A stretch of 64,000 nucleotides of DNA from Candidatus Cloacimonas acidaminovorans str. Evry (GTDB lineage: Bacteria; Cloacimonadota; Cloacimonadia; Cloacimonadales; Cloacimonadaceae), in assembly GCF_000146065.2 (NCBI RefSeq), contig NC_020449.1, positions 1,464,654 to 1,528,653 on the forward strand, in the 5' to 3' direction. Of the stretch, positions 1 to 10,700 are shown one piece after another; position 1 is the stretch's first letter, and every line of letters begins with the position of its first letter. Made by a program: the position numbers and the translations under genes. The notes under the pieces are model-generated. The model was not told the DNA's origin. It worked only from the letters and a program-made list of their open reading frames with translations, and made no database searches.

Positions 1-216
1 GGTATCTATGGTCACTCTGGATATTATATTGCCAATGCCGTAAACCCATCTTTAATTGAGGCATCAACAATTTTGGATGTCTGGGCTGGTTTTGATATCA
101 GCAACTACTTTGAATTACGTGCGGGAATTAAAAACGCTCTTTCTTCAGCAATTTATGGTGCCTATTCGGTTCCGACATCACTCTATGTGCAAGTTCTTTG
201 GCTCTACTTGAATTAA
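1..216 (+). CDS. C-terminal end of an outer-membrane beta-barrel protein (partial)
   Basis: An open frame enters from the window edge and stops with TAA after 71 visible residues. The peptide alternates polar and hydrophobic residues, contains a barrel-like turn (DISNYFELRAGIKNAL) and finishes with a terminal amphipathic strand (SLYVQVLWLYLN), as the last strands of TonB-dependent or other outer-membrane barrels do. The N-terminal part is outside the window, so family and length cannot be given. The barrel assignment is inference from the strand pattern only. Confidence 0.55.
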   Translation, partial: GIYGHSGYYIANAVNPSLIEASTILDVWAGFDISNYFELRAGIKNALSSAIYGAYSVPTSLYVQVLWLYLN

Positions 217-525
217 CGAAAAAACAAAAAGTGCTGGAGTATTAAAGTGCTGGAGTACTGGAGTGCTGGAGTGCTGAAGTTGGTAAGTGATATAAATATC
301 AAATTGAAAATGCATAAATATTATTTTACCTTATGTAGATTCCTGCTTCCACAGGAATGATAAATGGCTCATCATCCAAAAAATGATCTTCTTCATTCTT
401 TCTGTGCTCTTTATGATTTCAGTATCCTCGGTGTAAAAAAAATCGGTGCTGTTGATGTGCTTGACAAAATACGCTCTTTATTTTGAATTGAATTTATCTT
501 ATAAATGAGGTTTAATAATTGAAAA
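217..525. other. Gene-free stretch with short repeats and a small hairpin
   Basis: Positions 230-282 hold a run of the ~10-base word AGTGCTGGAGT. Positions 339-358 form a hairpin (ATTCCTG, six-base loop, CAGGAAT). Around 420-450 there is a short member of the dispersed CTCGGTGT-AAAAAA family that recurs in other gaps of this window. No convincing coding frame is present. Confidence 0.6.
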
Positions 526-1326
526 ATGAAATTATTTGAAACACATGCCCATCTGGATCATCCCGATTTTGATGCCGACAGAGAAACCATAATTAACAAA
601 TGCTTTAGCAGTGGCATTGAATATATCATCAATGTTGCTTTCAATAAGGAAACGGCATATAGTTCTTTGGAGCTGGCTAAAAAGCATTTGCACATCTTTT
701 CTACTGTTGGCTTTCATCCTCATGATGCAGTGGATTTTGATGCCGAGGTGGTAAAAAAACTGGCAAGAGAAAAAAAGGTCTTGGCTATCGGGGAAATCGG
801 ACTGGACTTTTTTCGGAATTTATCTCCTTTTACGGTTCAAAGAGAGGTTTTTAATAATCAAGCACATTTGGCTGTAGAATATGATTTGCCGATAATTGTT
901 CACGACAGAGATGCTCATCAGGAATGTTATAACATTCTGAAAAAAAATGGAGTTAAAGAAGCTGTCTTTCATTGTTTTACGGGTGATATTATTTTTGCAC
1001 AACAGGTTTTGGATGAGGGTTGGATGATTTCTTTTACGGCTAATATCACTTATGCTAATTCCAAATTGGATGATGTTATTCGTTTAGTTCCCTTGGATAG
1101 ATTTATGGTGGAAACGGATTGTCCCTATTTGCCTCCCTATTTACACCGCGGAAAAAGAAATTCGCCTCTTTTCCTGCCTTTAGTTGTAGAAAAGATAGCA
1201 GAAGTTAAAGAAATCAGTCCCAATGAAGTAGCAGAACTCTCTTTTGCGAATGCTTATCGTTTTTTCCGTGTCCCTCCCGACCCTGTAAAAGCATCACATA
1301 AAAAAGCCGGACATAAAAAAGCTTAA
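526..1326 (+). CDS. TatD family metal-dependent hydrolase
   Basis: This 266-residue protein matches the TatD/YcfH family of TIM-barrel metallo-hydrolases, which act as 3'-5' DNases or related phosphoesterases. The metal-binding HxH is at residues 7 and 9 (ETHAHLDH). GEIGLDF supplies the conserved Glu near residue 90. HDRDAH and FHCFTG supply the histidines, and ETDCPYLPP the catalytic Asp in the last third. Length is normal for the family apart from a short Lys/His-rich tail with a repeated HKKAGHKKA. The ribosome site before the ATG is weak, but no better start lies nearby. In many bacteria TatD follows metG; here it stands alone ahead of an outer-membrane protein gene. Family assignment is firm, the physiological substrate is not. 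Confidence 0.9.
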   Translation: MKLFETHAHLDHPDFDADRETIINKCFSSGIEYIINVAFNKETAYSSLELAKKHLHIFSTVGFHPHDAVDFDAEVVKKLAREKKVLAIGEIGLDFFRNLSPFTVQREVFNNQAHLAVEYDLPIIVHDRDAHQECYNILKKNGVKEAVFHCFTGDIIFAQQVLDEGWMISFTANITYANSKLDDVIRLVPLDRFMVETDCPYLPPYLHRGKRNSPLFLPLVVEKIAEVKEISPNEVAELSFANAYRFFRVPPDPVKASHKKAGHKKA

Positions 1327-1390
1327 TGTTATATATAGGTTAACTAATTAGCCGGCAAGATATTATGACTTTAAAGTGAAAGGATATATA

Positions 1391-2596
1391 ATGAAAAAAA
1401 TAGTTATCGTTATCTGTGGCATAGTATTAGGTATATCACTTTGGGCAGGAAATTCCATCTTCTCCTTTTATGGTTTTCCTGTTCGTAATTATGGCAGAGA
1501 TATTTACAGCTTTGGTATGGGTGATACCGGTGCCAGTGATGTTTTTCGTCTCAATACTGGTTATGCAAATCCTGCAATGCATAATAGAAATAACTACACT
1601 TTATTTTCTACCGGAATGATTTTGGGCTATACTAAATATCAATCCCGTTTTGAAGGTGAGAAACATAGTTATCGGGATGATTCCCTGGATTTTCCCTATT
1701 TTAATATCAGTATACCTATTAACAAACACCGTTTGGGAATTCAATTCAATTCCCTCTCTTCAGGATTGGTTACGAATCAAAGAACGCTTCCCGATGGTTC
1801 AACGGAAACCCAAACCACCGACAAATATCTCTATAAAGCTGATCTGATTTACAGTTACAGTTTTAAAGATGTAAACTTGGGAATGAGTGTAAACTATTAT
1901 TTCGGACATAACAAACTTTATTTTTCGCAAACGGGAAATTATTCCAATTTTGATACTTATGAATCCCTGCTGATGGATTTCAAGAATCCCAGCGTAACTT
2001 TTGGAGCAATTAAAATTTTTGATAAATACAGTATCGGTGCACATTACAATGCTCCCGTAACAATGAAAGGTGAACTCATTCGCAGTTGCATTCATAATAC
2101 CGAACCGGCTGTTGATTATGAATATAAACTGCCAGAACTTTATTGTGTAAGCACAACCGTTAAGCCCTTGGAACAATTTAAGATAACTGCAGATATCAGC
2201 TATGAACCCTGGGAATCAATTTCCCATAACTATAGGGATTGTTATAAGGCAGGAATCGGATTTGCTTATGAGCCAGATACTGAAACTCATAAACATATTT
2301 TTCTGAAACTGCCTATGAGGTTAGGTGGCTCTATGCGTCAGCTCCCTTTTTATGATAAAAATGGCAATGATATTGATGAATATGCCATCAGCTGTGGACT
2401 TACCCTTCCCTTGAAAAATGAAGTAGATAGAATTGATTTGGGATTTCAATATTTACAACGAGGTGCTCTTTCCACCAACAATCTTAGCGATACTTCAATG
2501 ATGCTGATGATCGGATTTACCGGTTTTGATATTATCAGCAAGGGAATAGATAGAACTGCTCCGCGTGATATACCTGAAAAAGAGGAAGCTGAATGA
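1391..2596 (+). CDS. Exported outer-membrane protein, PorV/FadL-like barrel
   Basis: The predicted product of about 401 residues starts with a signal peptide (KKIVIVICGIVLGISLWAG), followed by a region typical of barrel proteins that begin with a statement of gene-order-independent motifs (FGMGDTGASDVFRLNTGYANPAM). Alternating strands continue to the end. I chose the ATG at 1391 because GAAAGGA sits just upstream; an in-frame GTG at 1376 would add five residues before the signal peptide. The GMGDTGASD...NPA pattern is seen in PorV/UPF0164-type and FadL-like outer-membrane proteins, so an outer-membrane location is likely; the ligand is unknown. The stop codon overlaps the next start (ATGA), so it is translated with the RecJ-like gene. 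Confidence 0.65.
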   Translation: MKKIVIVICGIVLGISLWAGNSIFSFYGFPVRNYGRDIYSFGMGDTGASDVFRLNTGYANPAMHNRNNYTLFSTGMILGYTKYQSRFEGEKHSYRDDSLDFPYFNISIPINKHRLGIQFNSLSSGLVTNQRTLPDGSTETQTTDKYLYKADLIYSYSFKDVNLGMSVNYYFGHNKLYFSQTGNYSNFDTYESLLMDFKNPSVTFGAIKIFDKYSIGAHYNAPVTMKGELIRSCIHNTEPAVDYEYKLPELYCVSTTVKPLEQFKITADISYEPWESISHNYRDCYKAGIGFAYEPDTETHKHIFLKLPMRLGGSMRQLPFYDKNGNDIDEYAISCGLTLPLKNEVDRIDLGFQYLQRGALSTNNLSDTSMMLMIGFTGFDIISKGIDRTAPRDIPEKEEAE

Positions 2597-4155
2597 AGCA
2601 AGATGAACCTAATAGTAATATAAATATATCTAATGATTTATTAAATCAAATTATTAAGTCCCGAAACCTTACTTCCCTGAATTTGCAGACCAATCTTGAA
2701 ATGCTACCCGATGAAAAGCTTTTTGCCAATATTGACAAAGTGGAAAATAGGATGCGGATTGCTCTTTTTGAGAATGAACCAATGGTGATTTTCGGTCACG
2801 ATGATCCTGATGGAATAACCAGCACCTACATTTTGTATAACTTCTTAAATTCCTGCGGTTATCAAAAACATTGTTATTATATTCCCAATCGCAATCTGGA
2901 GCCCCATGGCATTCAGGATGGTTTTATTGAATTTGTGCGTCAAAATGATTACCGCTTAATAGTTACAGTGGATAACGGCATTGTTTCCAAAGAAGGGGTA
3001 AAAAATCTGAATGCAATGGGTTGTGAAGTAATAATAACCGATCATCATATTGTGCAGCCGGATATGTTACCTCCTGCATTTACGATAATGAATCCTCAGC
3101 TGCCGGAATGTCCATATCCTTTTAAACAGCTTGCCGGAGTAGGAGTTGTTTTAATGCTGATTAGATATTTGGGACAACTTTGGAATCACCCTGTTGAACC
3201 TGCCAGTTACTTTTGGACTGCTGTTGGCTCTATTGCTGATAAAGTTCCTATGATTGGCTTGAATAGAATCCTTGTTCGCTATGTTTTAGAACATTTTGAT
3301 GAGGTTCAGGATGAAACAGTTACTTTTCTTCTGCGTAATTATAACCGTATCAATACAATGAGTGATATTTTCAGTTTTCTGCAATATACTTCCCATCTTA
3401 TAGCTAATGGTCGTGAACCTAATGGCCAGCATACTGCAATGCGCTTTATTCTGCAGTTATCAGATGCCAAAGCCAGACTTTTTGAGGATTTGGAAAGCCA
3501 AAAGAATAAATGGGAAAGTGAATTGAACAGGATTTTCAAATTTATGGATACCTTGGCAACGGATTTTGTAGGTAACTGGTTTGTTTATTATGATGATGAA
3601 GATGTTATTCCTTATACTCTTTTGGGAACAGCGGCAACTTATGTTGTAAGCAAACTGCATATTCCTGCTATAATCCTAAAATATAATAATGGCGTTACAG
3701 TTTGCGAAGGCAGATGTGGAGAGGATTTTAACATAATGGATGCTTTCACTCACTGTAAAAAGCACTTAGCACAATTTGGAGGTCATCCCAGAGCAGCAGG
3801 ATTTACAATGAAACCTGAGCATTACGATGCTTTCCTGGAATGTTTCAACAGCTTTTTGCAGAAGAATTATCACCCTTCTAAACAAGAAATATTAAGCTAC
3901 GATGCAGAGGTATGTCCTAAAGACCTGAACTGGGATAATTGGAAAAAGCTGGAAATTTTGTTACCTTGGGGACAGTTGAATCCGGAACCTTCATTTTTAA
4001 TTCGTAACACTTCCAGAGTTGAAATTACCCGTTATGTATCTTTGGATAACAGCGGTATGGATTTGCCGAATAAGGGAAAAGGCGATGCGTTAGTTATGTG
4101 GAAAGCCCCCAATCTGGTTAAAGTGTTATCCTGGCAGCAAAAAATTGATGAATAA
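2593..4155 (+). CDS. RecJ-like DHH/DHHA1 phosphoesterase
   Basis: The 520-residue protein has the DHH phosphoesterase layout: FGHDDPDGITS in place of the usual DxDxDG motif near residue 70, VTVDNGI as motif II, and ITDHHI as the name-giving DHH motif near residue 155, then QLAGVGVVLML. A DHHA1 substrate-binding module is marked by FGGHPRAAGFTM near residue 395. RecJ removes nucleotides 5'-3' from single-stranded DNA during repair and recombination. The order and spacing of motifs fit RecJ better than the shorter oligoribonuclease NrnA group, but the first Asp motif is atypical. The gene overlaps the preceding outer-membrane protein gene by four bases and has its GAGGAAG ribosome site inside it. 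Confidence 0.8.
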   Translation: MKQDEPNSNINISNDLLNQIIKSRNLTSLNLQTNLEMLPDEKLFANIDKVENRMRIALFENEPMVIFGHDDPDGITSTYILYNFLNSCGYQKHCYYIPNRNLEPHGIQDGFIEFVRQNDYRLIVTVDNGIVSKEGVKNLNAMGCEVIITDHHIVQPDMLPPAFTIMNPQLPECPYPFKQLAGVGVVLMLIRYLGQLWNHPVEPASYFWTAVGSIADKVPMIGLNRILVRYVLEHFDEVQDETVTFLLRNYNRINTMSDIFSFLQYTSHLIANGREPNGQHTAMRFILQLSDAKARLFEDLESQKNKWESELNRIFKFMDTLATDFVGNWFVYYDDEDVIPYTLLGTAATYVVSKLHIPAIILKYNNGVTVCEGRCGEDFNIMDAFTHCKKHLAQFGGHPRAAGFTMKPEHYDAFLECFNSFLQKNYHPSKQEILSYDAEVCPKDLNWDNWKKLEILLPWGQLNPEPSFLIRNTSRVEITRYVSLDNSGMDLPNKGKGDALVMWKAPNLVKVLSWQQKIDE

Positions 4156-4176
4156 ATTTACAGGAGGCATCTGCAG

Positions 4177-4764
4177 TTGATTGAGCCCGGTGAAACCCTA
4201 AGAAAAGCAATACATATCAGCAGTTTAGTTATCCCTTTGGGCTATCGTTATCTGCTGTCTTTCAATCGTGCTTGGTGTTTTTCACTCTTGCTGATTGCTT
4301 TCACTATTAGTTTGGTAATAGAATTTTACCGTTTTTGGCAGAAGGATTTTCATAAGACCTTTTACCGCATCTTTGGTATCCTGCTTAGAAAGCATGAGCG
4401 CAAAGATTTTACGGGTGCTACTTATATGCTTTTTTCAGCAGTAATTTGCGTTGCTTTTTTTGATCCGCTTATTGCTTCCTGCGCTATGGCTTTTTTAACG
4501 ATTGGCGATACATTTGCTGCTTTTGTAGGAATTAATTTCGGTAAACGCTGGTTTAACAACGGAAAAAAAAGCTTGGAAGGTAGTTTGGCTTGTTTTGTCA
4601 GTTGCTTAATTTTCGGCATCTTTTGGCTGGATAATCCTCCACTGGCTATTTTCGGTGCTTTAACCGCTACAATAGCAGAATTTTGTAACATTCCCCTTGA
4701 CGATAATATCAAGATTCCAATTGCTTCAGCTTTAGTAATGACTTTGCTGAGCATTGTAATTTAA
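4177..4764 (+). CDS. SEC59/DGK1-type membrane kinase or cytidylyltransferase-like protein
   Basis: This 195-residue protein is almost entirely hydrophobic, with about six membrane segments. It carries the LRKAIHISS start and the GDTFAAFVGINFG...KKSLEGSLACF motif characteristic of the diacylglycerol/polyprenol kinase and CTP-dependent kinase family (SEC59, DGK1, VTE5), a relative of phosphatidate cytidylyltransferases. Such enzymes phosphorylate a lipid alcohol in the membrane. The start is a TTG at 4177, selected because a strong AGGAGG lies 10 bases upstream. The next gene is a dolichyl-phosphate-sugar-type glycosyltransferase, which suggests a shared role in polyprenyl-phosphate sugar metabolism (inference). 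Confidence 0.7.
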   Translation: MIEPGETLRKAIHISSLVIPLGYRYLLSFNRAWCFSLLLIAFTISLVIEFYRFWQKDFHKTFYRIFGILLRKHERKDFTGATYMLFSAVICVAFFDPLIASCAMAFLTIGDTFAAFVGINFGKRWFNNGKKSLEGSLACFVSCLIFGIFWLDNPPLAIFGALTATIAEFCNIPLDDNIKIPIASALVMTLLSIVI

Positions 4765-4777
4765 AGATAAGGTAGCT

Positions 4778-5770
4778 ATGAAATTATCCTTTATAATTCC
4801 GGTCTTGAATGAACAGGAGTCCTTAAAAGAACTCTATACTGAAATTCTGCAAAACTGCCAGGGCTATGAATATGAAATCATCTTTATTGATGATGGCTCT
4901 GTTGATAACAGCTTTGCCGTTATGCAGGAATTGGCAGAAAACGATGAAAAAGTTAAAGCAGTTAAGTTCAGACGCAATTTTGGCAAAGCTACAGCTCTTC
5001 AGGTTGGTTTTAACCTTGCCGAAGGAGATATTATTTTTACCCTGGATGGCGATTTACAAGATAATCCTGTGGAAATTCCGAATTTTATTGCCAAGCTTAA
5101 TGAGGGCTACGATTTGGTTTCCGGCTGGAAACGCAAAAGAAGAGATCCGTTATATAAAATCCTGCCTTCTAAATTGTTCAATTTCGTTACCGCTAAGACC
5201 TTCCACTTGAAAATAAAGGACTATAATTGCGGATTTAAGGCATATCGTCATCCTCTGGAAAAAGAACTTGTCCTCTATGGAGAAATGCATCGTTACATAC
5301 CTGTTTTGGCTCATTCTCTGGGCTATAAAGTTGGCGAAATTCCGGTTGCTCATCGTCCGCGTAAATTCGGTAAAAGCAAATATGGCAAAGAGCGTTATCT
5401 ACGCGGTTTTTTTGACCTTCTAACCGTAAAAATGATTACCCAATACAGTAAAAGTCCTTTGTATCTCTTTGGGCGCGTTGGAATTGCCTCCACTTTTATT
5501 GGTCTTGTCATTAGTATTTACCTTGCTATTTTGAAATTGTTCTATAGTCAGCCGCTTTCCAATCGTCCTCTTTTGTTCTTAGGCATTTTACTTATTTTAG
5601 GTGGTTTACAGTTTATTTCTATGGGTTTGATTTCAGAATTAATTGTAAATCGTTTCCGCCAAGGAAACAGGACACCTGTTTCTATCACTCATTGCCTGAA
5701 TATTGAGTCCCCGGTTCCCTTGTTGGAATCCAAGCAACCCTTTATAGAATTGGGAGACAGGAAAGGATGA
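4778..5770 (+). CDS. Family 2 glycosyltransferase, dolichyl-phosphate sugar synthase/ArnC type
   Basis: The N-terminal two thirds form a GT-A domain: FIIPVLNEQESL, then FIDDGSVDNS, then the metal-binding TLDGDLQDNP near residue 93, and RPRKFGKSKYG near residue 190, a signature of the polyprenyl-phosphate sugar transferases. Two membrane helices follow (around residues 230-255 and 263-285), then a short soluble tail. Proteins of this design move a sugar from a nucleotide donor to a polyprenyl phosphate on the cytoplasmic face of the membrane. A ribosome site (AAGG) precedes the ATG. The lipid-kinase-like gene lies 13 bases upstream. Sugar identity cannot be read from the sequence. Confidence 0.85.
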   Translation: MKLSFIIPVLNEQESLKELYTEILQNCQGYEYEIIFIDDGSVDNSFAVMQELAENDEKVKAVKFRRNFGKATALQVGFNLAEGDIIFTLDGDLQDNPVEIPNFIAKLNEGYDLVSGWKRKRRDPLYKILPSKLFNFVTAKTFHLKIKDYNCGFKAYRHPLEKELVLYGEMHRYIPVLAHSLGYKVGEIPVAHRPRKFGKSKYGKERYLRGFFDLLTVKMITQYSKSPLYLFGRVGIASTFIGLVISIYLAILKLFYSQPLSNRPLLFLGILLILGGLQFISMGLISELIVNRFRQGNRTPVSITHCLNIESPVPLLESKQPFIELGDRKG

Positions 5771-5808
5771 GAACATCATTTTCTATCTCGCTTTCTTACT
5801 AATTAGTT

Positions 5809-7032
5809 ATGGATAAGCTTTCCACTTTTTTCCTAACACGCTATCTCAAAGCTCCCAAGCGTAATTTATTACGGTTCAGTTTTGTGTTTATGATTTTGGG
5901 AATTATCCTTTCTGTAGGAATTTTAAGTGCCGGTTTGAACCTCTTTGAAGGTTATGAAAGGACTTTGAAGGATGTCCTCTTGGGAACTTTCCCTCACATC
6001 ACTTTAACTAAAGCAAATCTGGATAATATATCCAACGATGAAACCGATTCGCTGATAACTAAACTTTCTAAAAGGGATGAAATTCAGCAAATTACTCCTC
6101 TGCTTAGCTACCCTGTTATGACAGCTGGAAAAGAAAAAGTGCGGGGTGCAATTCTCAATGCTTATGATTTTAACGGTAAACAACCCTTTCCGCAGGCAAA
6201 ATACATTCAAAAAGGCAAAAAAATACCTGCCAAGGGAGAAGTTATTATTGGTAAATATCTGGCTAAAGAACTGGGTAAAGATATTGGAGATACTTTAAAA
6301 GTTGTCTTTACCCGTTTAGATAATATTTCCGCTTTGGGCATTTTTCCTTCAGAATATTATTTGCCGATAGCAGGCATTTACAGCAGCGGATTTTATGAAA
6401 CAGACCGCTCTTTAGTTCTTACCAACATTACAGACGCCGAATATATGCTAAATGCAAAACCCGGTTTCAGTAAACTGGAAATACGCTTAAAATCAAAGGA
6501 CATAGAAAAAGCTCCCGAAATTGCTCAACTCCTCCAAACAATTGTAGGTCCCGAATATTCAGTATACCCTTGGCAGACCTTCAGTGCCGGTTTATTACAT
6601 CTGGTAGAAATGGAAAAATGGCTGATTTTTATTATTTTCTGCTTTTTGGTTTTAATTGCCGGAATAAATGTTATTTCTGCTGTCGCAACCATCATTCTGG
6701 ATAAAAAGAACGAAATTGCCGTTCTTAAAACCCTGGGAGCCAATTCTGCCTCTATTAAAAGAATACTTTGTCTACAGGTAGGGCTCTCTGCTTTATTGGC
6801 TATTATAGCAGGTCTGGTTTTTGGCGCACTTCTTTCCTGGGGTATAGAAAAGCAGAATTTCTATCAACTGAAAGGTGATGTTTATTTTATTGACAGCTTA
6901 AACACGAGTATCATTCCCTTAAATCAAATAATCATTTTTGTTGTTTCCTCGGTTCTGATATTTATTTGTATTTATTTCCCTCTTAAGCAAATAGATAAGA
7001 TGGAAATTATTGAATTACTGCGCAACCCATAA
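5809..7032 (+). CDS. LolC/LolE family lipoprotein-releasing ABC transporter permease
   Basis: The 407-residue protein has one N-terminal membrane helix (FVFMILGIILSVGILSAG), a large periplasmic domain to about residue 265, and three C-terminal helices in the FtsX-like permease arrangement. The end of the domain reads DKMEIIELLRNP, and the linker DKKNEIAVLKTLGA is the typical coupling region of this family. LolCDE extracts lipoproteins from the inner membrane and passes them to a carrier. Only one permease is encoded next to the ATPase here, so it may act as a homodimer (LolF-like), or a second permease lies elsewhere. The ATPase gene follows 49 bases downstream. Confidence 0.85.
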   Translation: MDKLSTFFLTRYLKAPKRNLLRFSFVFMILGIILSVGILSAGLNLFEGYERTLKDVLLGTFPHITLTKANLDNISNDETDSLITKLSKRDEIQQITPLLSYPVMTAGKEKVRGAILNAYDFNGKQPFPQAKYIQKGKKIPAKGEVIIGKYLAKELGKDIGDTLKVVFTRLDNISALGIFPSEYYLPIAGIYSSGFYETDRSLVLTNITDAEYMLNAKPGFSKLEIRLKSKDIEKAPEIAQLLQTIVGPEYSVYPWQTFSAGLLHLVEMEKWLIFIIFCFLVLIAGINVISAVATIILDKKNEIAVLKTLGANSASIKRILCLQVGLSALLAIIAGLVFGALLSWGIEKQNFYQLKGDVYFIDSLNTSIIPLNQIIIFVVSSVLIFICIYFPLKQIDKMEIIELLRNP

Positions 7033-7081
7033 CGGATTATATTATGAAAAAGCGATTGTTCTATTTTATAAGGATTTTGGT

Positions 7082-7753
7082 ATGATTTGTTTAGCCGGTT
7101 ACGACCTCTGCAAAAGTTATACAGACAGCAATCAGACCATCAATGTTTTACGGAAAGCTACTCTTGAAGTGCAGGAATCCGAATTGGTCTGTATTACAGG
7201 AAAATCCGGCTCGGGAAAAAGTACTCTCCTCCATCTTTTGGGTTTACTGGATTCCCCGGATTCCGGAAAAGTAATGATTGGTGGAAATTATGTGCAGTCC
7301 ACTATGCCGGAAGCTGCTTCCATACGCAATTTAGAGCTGGGATTTGTTTTCCAGTTTCACTACCTGATAGAAGACCTCACAGCTCAGGAAAATGTAGCTT
7401 TACCGATGATAATATCTGGTGTAAGTCATTCCAAAGCAATTGCTAATGCTGTTTCACTTCTAAATGAACTTGATTTGGCTGAGCGCATAACTCATTATCC
7501 CAATCAATTAAGTGGTGGTGAACAGCAACGGGTTGCTCTTGCCAGAGCTTTGATCAATAACCCTAAAATCGTTTTGGCAGATGAACCGACAGGAAATCTT
7601 GACCCGGAACACAGCAATGAGATTTGGGATATGATTTTAAAGCTTAATCAAGAACGCGGTCAAACCTTCGTTATCGTAACTCATGATGTTGCTAATGCCT
7701 CTAAGGCACAGGTAACTTATAATTTAAGCGAAGGCAAACTGGAAAAAAGATAA
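7082..7753 (+). CDS. lolD: LolD-like ABC transporter ATPase
   Basis: This 223-residue ATPase has Walker A ([15 protein letters not shown]), Q-loop ([13 protein letters not shown]), signature ([15 protein letters not shown]), Walker B ([12 protein letters not shown]) and H-loop (IVTHD), all in the order and length of LolD/MacB-type ATPases. The open frame extends upstream to 7010, inside the permease gene, but the start at 7082 has AAGGA nearby and gives the usual family length. It powers the permease encoded just upstream, in lipoprotein release. The gene symbol is assigned from sequence and context, since LolD and MacB ATPases are close relatives. Confidence 0.85.
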   Translation: MICLAGYDLCKSYTDSNQTINVLRKATLEVQESELVCITGKSGSGKSTLLHLLGLLDSPDSGKVMIGGNYVQSTMPEAASIRNLELGFVFQFHYLIEDLTAQENVALPMIISGVSHSKAIANAVSLLNELDLAERITHYPNQLSGGEQQRVALARALINNPKIVLADEPTGNLDPEHSNEIWDMILKLNQERGQTFVIVTHDVANASKAQVTYNLSEGKLEKR

Positions 7754-7768
7754 ACTGGTCATTCTGCT

Positions 7769-10700
7769 ATGCCAAAAGCAAAAAAGTTCCTGATTTTTGT
7801 GCTGATTCTCCTGTTGATAAACACGGGCTTCGTTCTTGCCTGGTATGCTTTTGGTTTAAGAAATTATTGCAAAAATTATCTCGCCAGATATTTAGGAAAA
7901 TTGACCAAAGGTGAAGTCACTATTGATGAATTGCATATTAGTGACCGTCAGTTATTGGCACAAGGCATTACTTATACTTCGGCTGATAGTAGTATTGCCG
8001 TAAAGGTTCATCGCTTAAGTGTTCAGTATAATCTTACGCGTTACCTTTTTTCCGGTTTTAAAACCAGTAAGTTAATTAGTGACATAGAAATATACAAGCC
8101 CACGGTACATTACAGTTATTTTTATAAACCCAAACCTCCTAAAGCCAAAAAACCTCTTGTTCTTCCCGATTTTGCTCATTATTTTAAGCGTTTGCAATTA
8201 ACTGAAGGAACGGCTGTTATTTCTGCTGAAATACCGGTTAAAATTTTACAGGAAGGGTATTTAAGCATATCAGACAGTTTTCAGGGAATTAACCTGACAG
8301 CTATCAATAAATCTAATTCCAATGTTACCTTAAATGCCTTTAGTGCCAAAGGCGGAAAATTGACCGCTAAGGGCTTATTAGATAAAGGACGCTTGGCTAA
8401 AGTGGAGGCTGAAATTGCTTCTTTCCGACCTCTTTCCATTTCTCATCCCGATTTACAAAATCTACAAACGGAAATTTCCTTGGTTGCCTCCTTAACGCAA
8501 GATACCCTAAAAGCTCCTCTTAAATATAAAGCTGAAGCTCAAATTTGGGGAACGGAAACATTATTTGCCGGAAATTATCCTGTCCTAATTCCCTATCTTT
8601 GGATTAAAACCGATGGTAGAAACCTCAATTTATCCCTTTCTCACAGCAATTTCGGCAGCAGTGAACTGGAAGGAGAGGTTAGAATAAGCAATTTAGACCA
8701 AAAAATGAAGTTTGATTATGCCTCTGCCACTGCCAATATTGATTTGAGTATGTTCCATAAGGAACTTCAGGGCTATGTAATGGTGCAAGCTAAAGGATAT
8801 GGCACTATAGATAAACCCGAATTGGAACTAAATGTTACCTCTACCCAGGCAAAATATCAAAAATATGCTTTTCGCAATCTTAATTTAACCGGTTCCTACA
8901 ACAATAATGAGCTTGCTTTTAATTTACCGGAACTCATTTTTGAGAATCAAATTATTAACTGTTCAGGTAACCTAAACCCTCTTTACAGAACAATCAATGC
9001 TCATCTGGAAACAAAACCAATAAAAATACAGTCCCAGCCCTATCTGGCAACTGCTAATTTGGATGTTTATGCAGAATTATGGGAAAAATATCCTTTCGTT
9101 GATGCCACTATCAATCAGCTGGATTTTAATTATGGCCTGGCAACGCTTCAAGGAGTAAGCGGTAAAGTAAAATTAATACCTCTTGCCAGTGACAATAATC
9201 TATATTTAGATGCCAATATATCAGGAGATAACGGTTTTAATATTAAAGTTATAGGTGATATTTTTAGTCGTAACCTTCTATTGGATGCAAAGTTTGATAA
9301 CTTGGAAGTGGCAGAACTCTATTCTCAACCCAAAGTTATTGAAATGAATCCCTATCTGAATGGAGACATAAAGGCAATCATTACAGGTGAAAATGTCCTG
9401 TTACAAACCCTTTTGGGAGTAAAATTAGATAAACCGGTGCCTATAAATACCCCTTTAGATGCCTTGGGAACCTTTAATTATAAAACCAAAGAGGCCTCTT
9501 TACATCTTATCAGCAAGAATGGAATGATGAATTATCAGCCCCTAAATTTTGAACTTTCTGCTATGCTGAAAGATAACCTGCTTACCGTTCAGGGTTTTAA
9601 GTTTAATGACTTCATCAGTTTAAGCGGAGCAATTAATCTCTCCAACTATCGGGACTTGAATTTTGCCTTAAACCTTAAAAACATCAGTTATTTGGATATT
9701 GTGCATTATTTTCCTCAGCTGGATATCAATCTGCCCGAATTTTACGGACTAAATGTTTTTGCCGAATACAATCGTGAAAATTTGGGAGAACTGAAAGCAA
9801 ATGCCTATTTATCTTATATTGACCTTTTAGCAGTTACTCCTTTTTCTCTGAAGTTAGAATTAAACGGTCCTGTAGATAGTATTCAGGTTGCGGGTAATAT
9901 TCACAATTCGGAACAAAACATTCTGAATTTAAGCGGTCTTATTGGTTTCCAACCGGAGCTGAATATTAGTTTGGATGCCGGTTTCCACGACCTCGCTATT
10001 CAAAATGTTATTATTAATTCCCCTTTAACGGGAAAATTAAATGGAATAGCAGGAATTACCTGGCATAAAATTGAAGAACGAAAACCGGAATTGGAACTGA
10101 GGGCAAACCTTCTTTCGGAAGATATCACTATAAAAAATTATACCATCAATACAGCTGTTATTCAAGGTAAACAAACACCCCGGCAACTCATTGTAGACAG
10201 TTTATTTGTGCAATCGGCAGGACTTTTTAAACTTAACAGCTCGGGTGCAATTAATTATAATGCTCTTTACAACGAATTTTTTGAAGGACCCGAACAGCTA
10301 AATCTGAATGTGGAAGGTGAACTTTTTGGCTGGTTGAAAAATCTCACTCCCTACATTTTGGAAGCAAAAGGAAAATCCTCTTTAAGTGTAAGCATTGGCA
10401 CTAGCGAAGATCAATTTCTGGTTTCCGGGGGAAAAATTAACATTAACAATGGATTTATTCGTCTTAAAGACCAAACGGAACCCCTTGCCAACATCAATAT
10501 CAGAGGTGGTTTTGATAAAAATCGCCTGATTATTGAATATGGACAGATTCAAATGGGAGAAGGTAAACTCATTTTTAGTAATATCTTTGAAGCCGATAAC
10601 AGCGACCATTTTATGCTGGGATTCCTGGATTTGGGAATTTTTAGAGCGATGTGTGAAGAACCTGGTATTCTTGTAAACATCCCTAAATATACAACTCCCC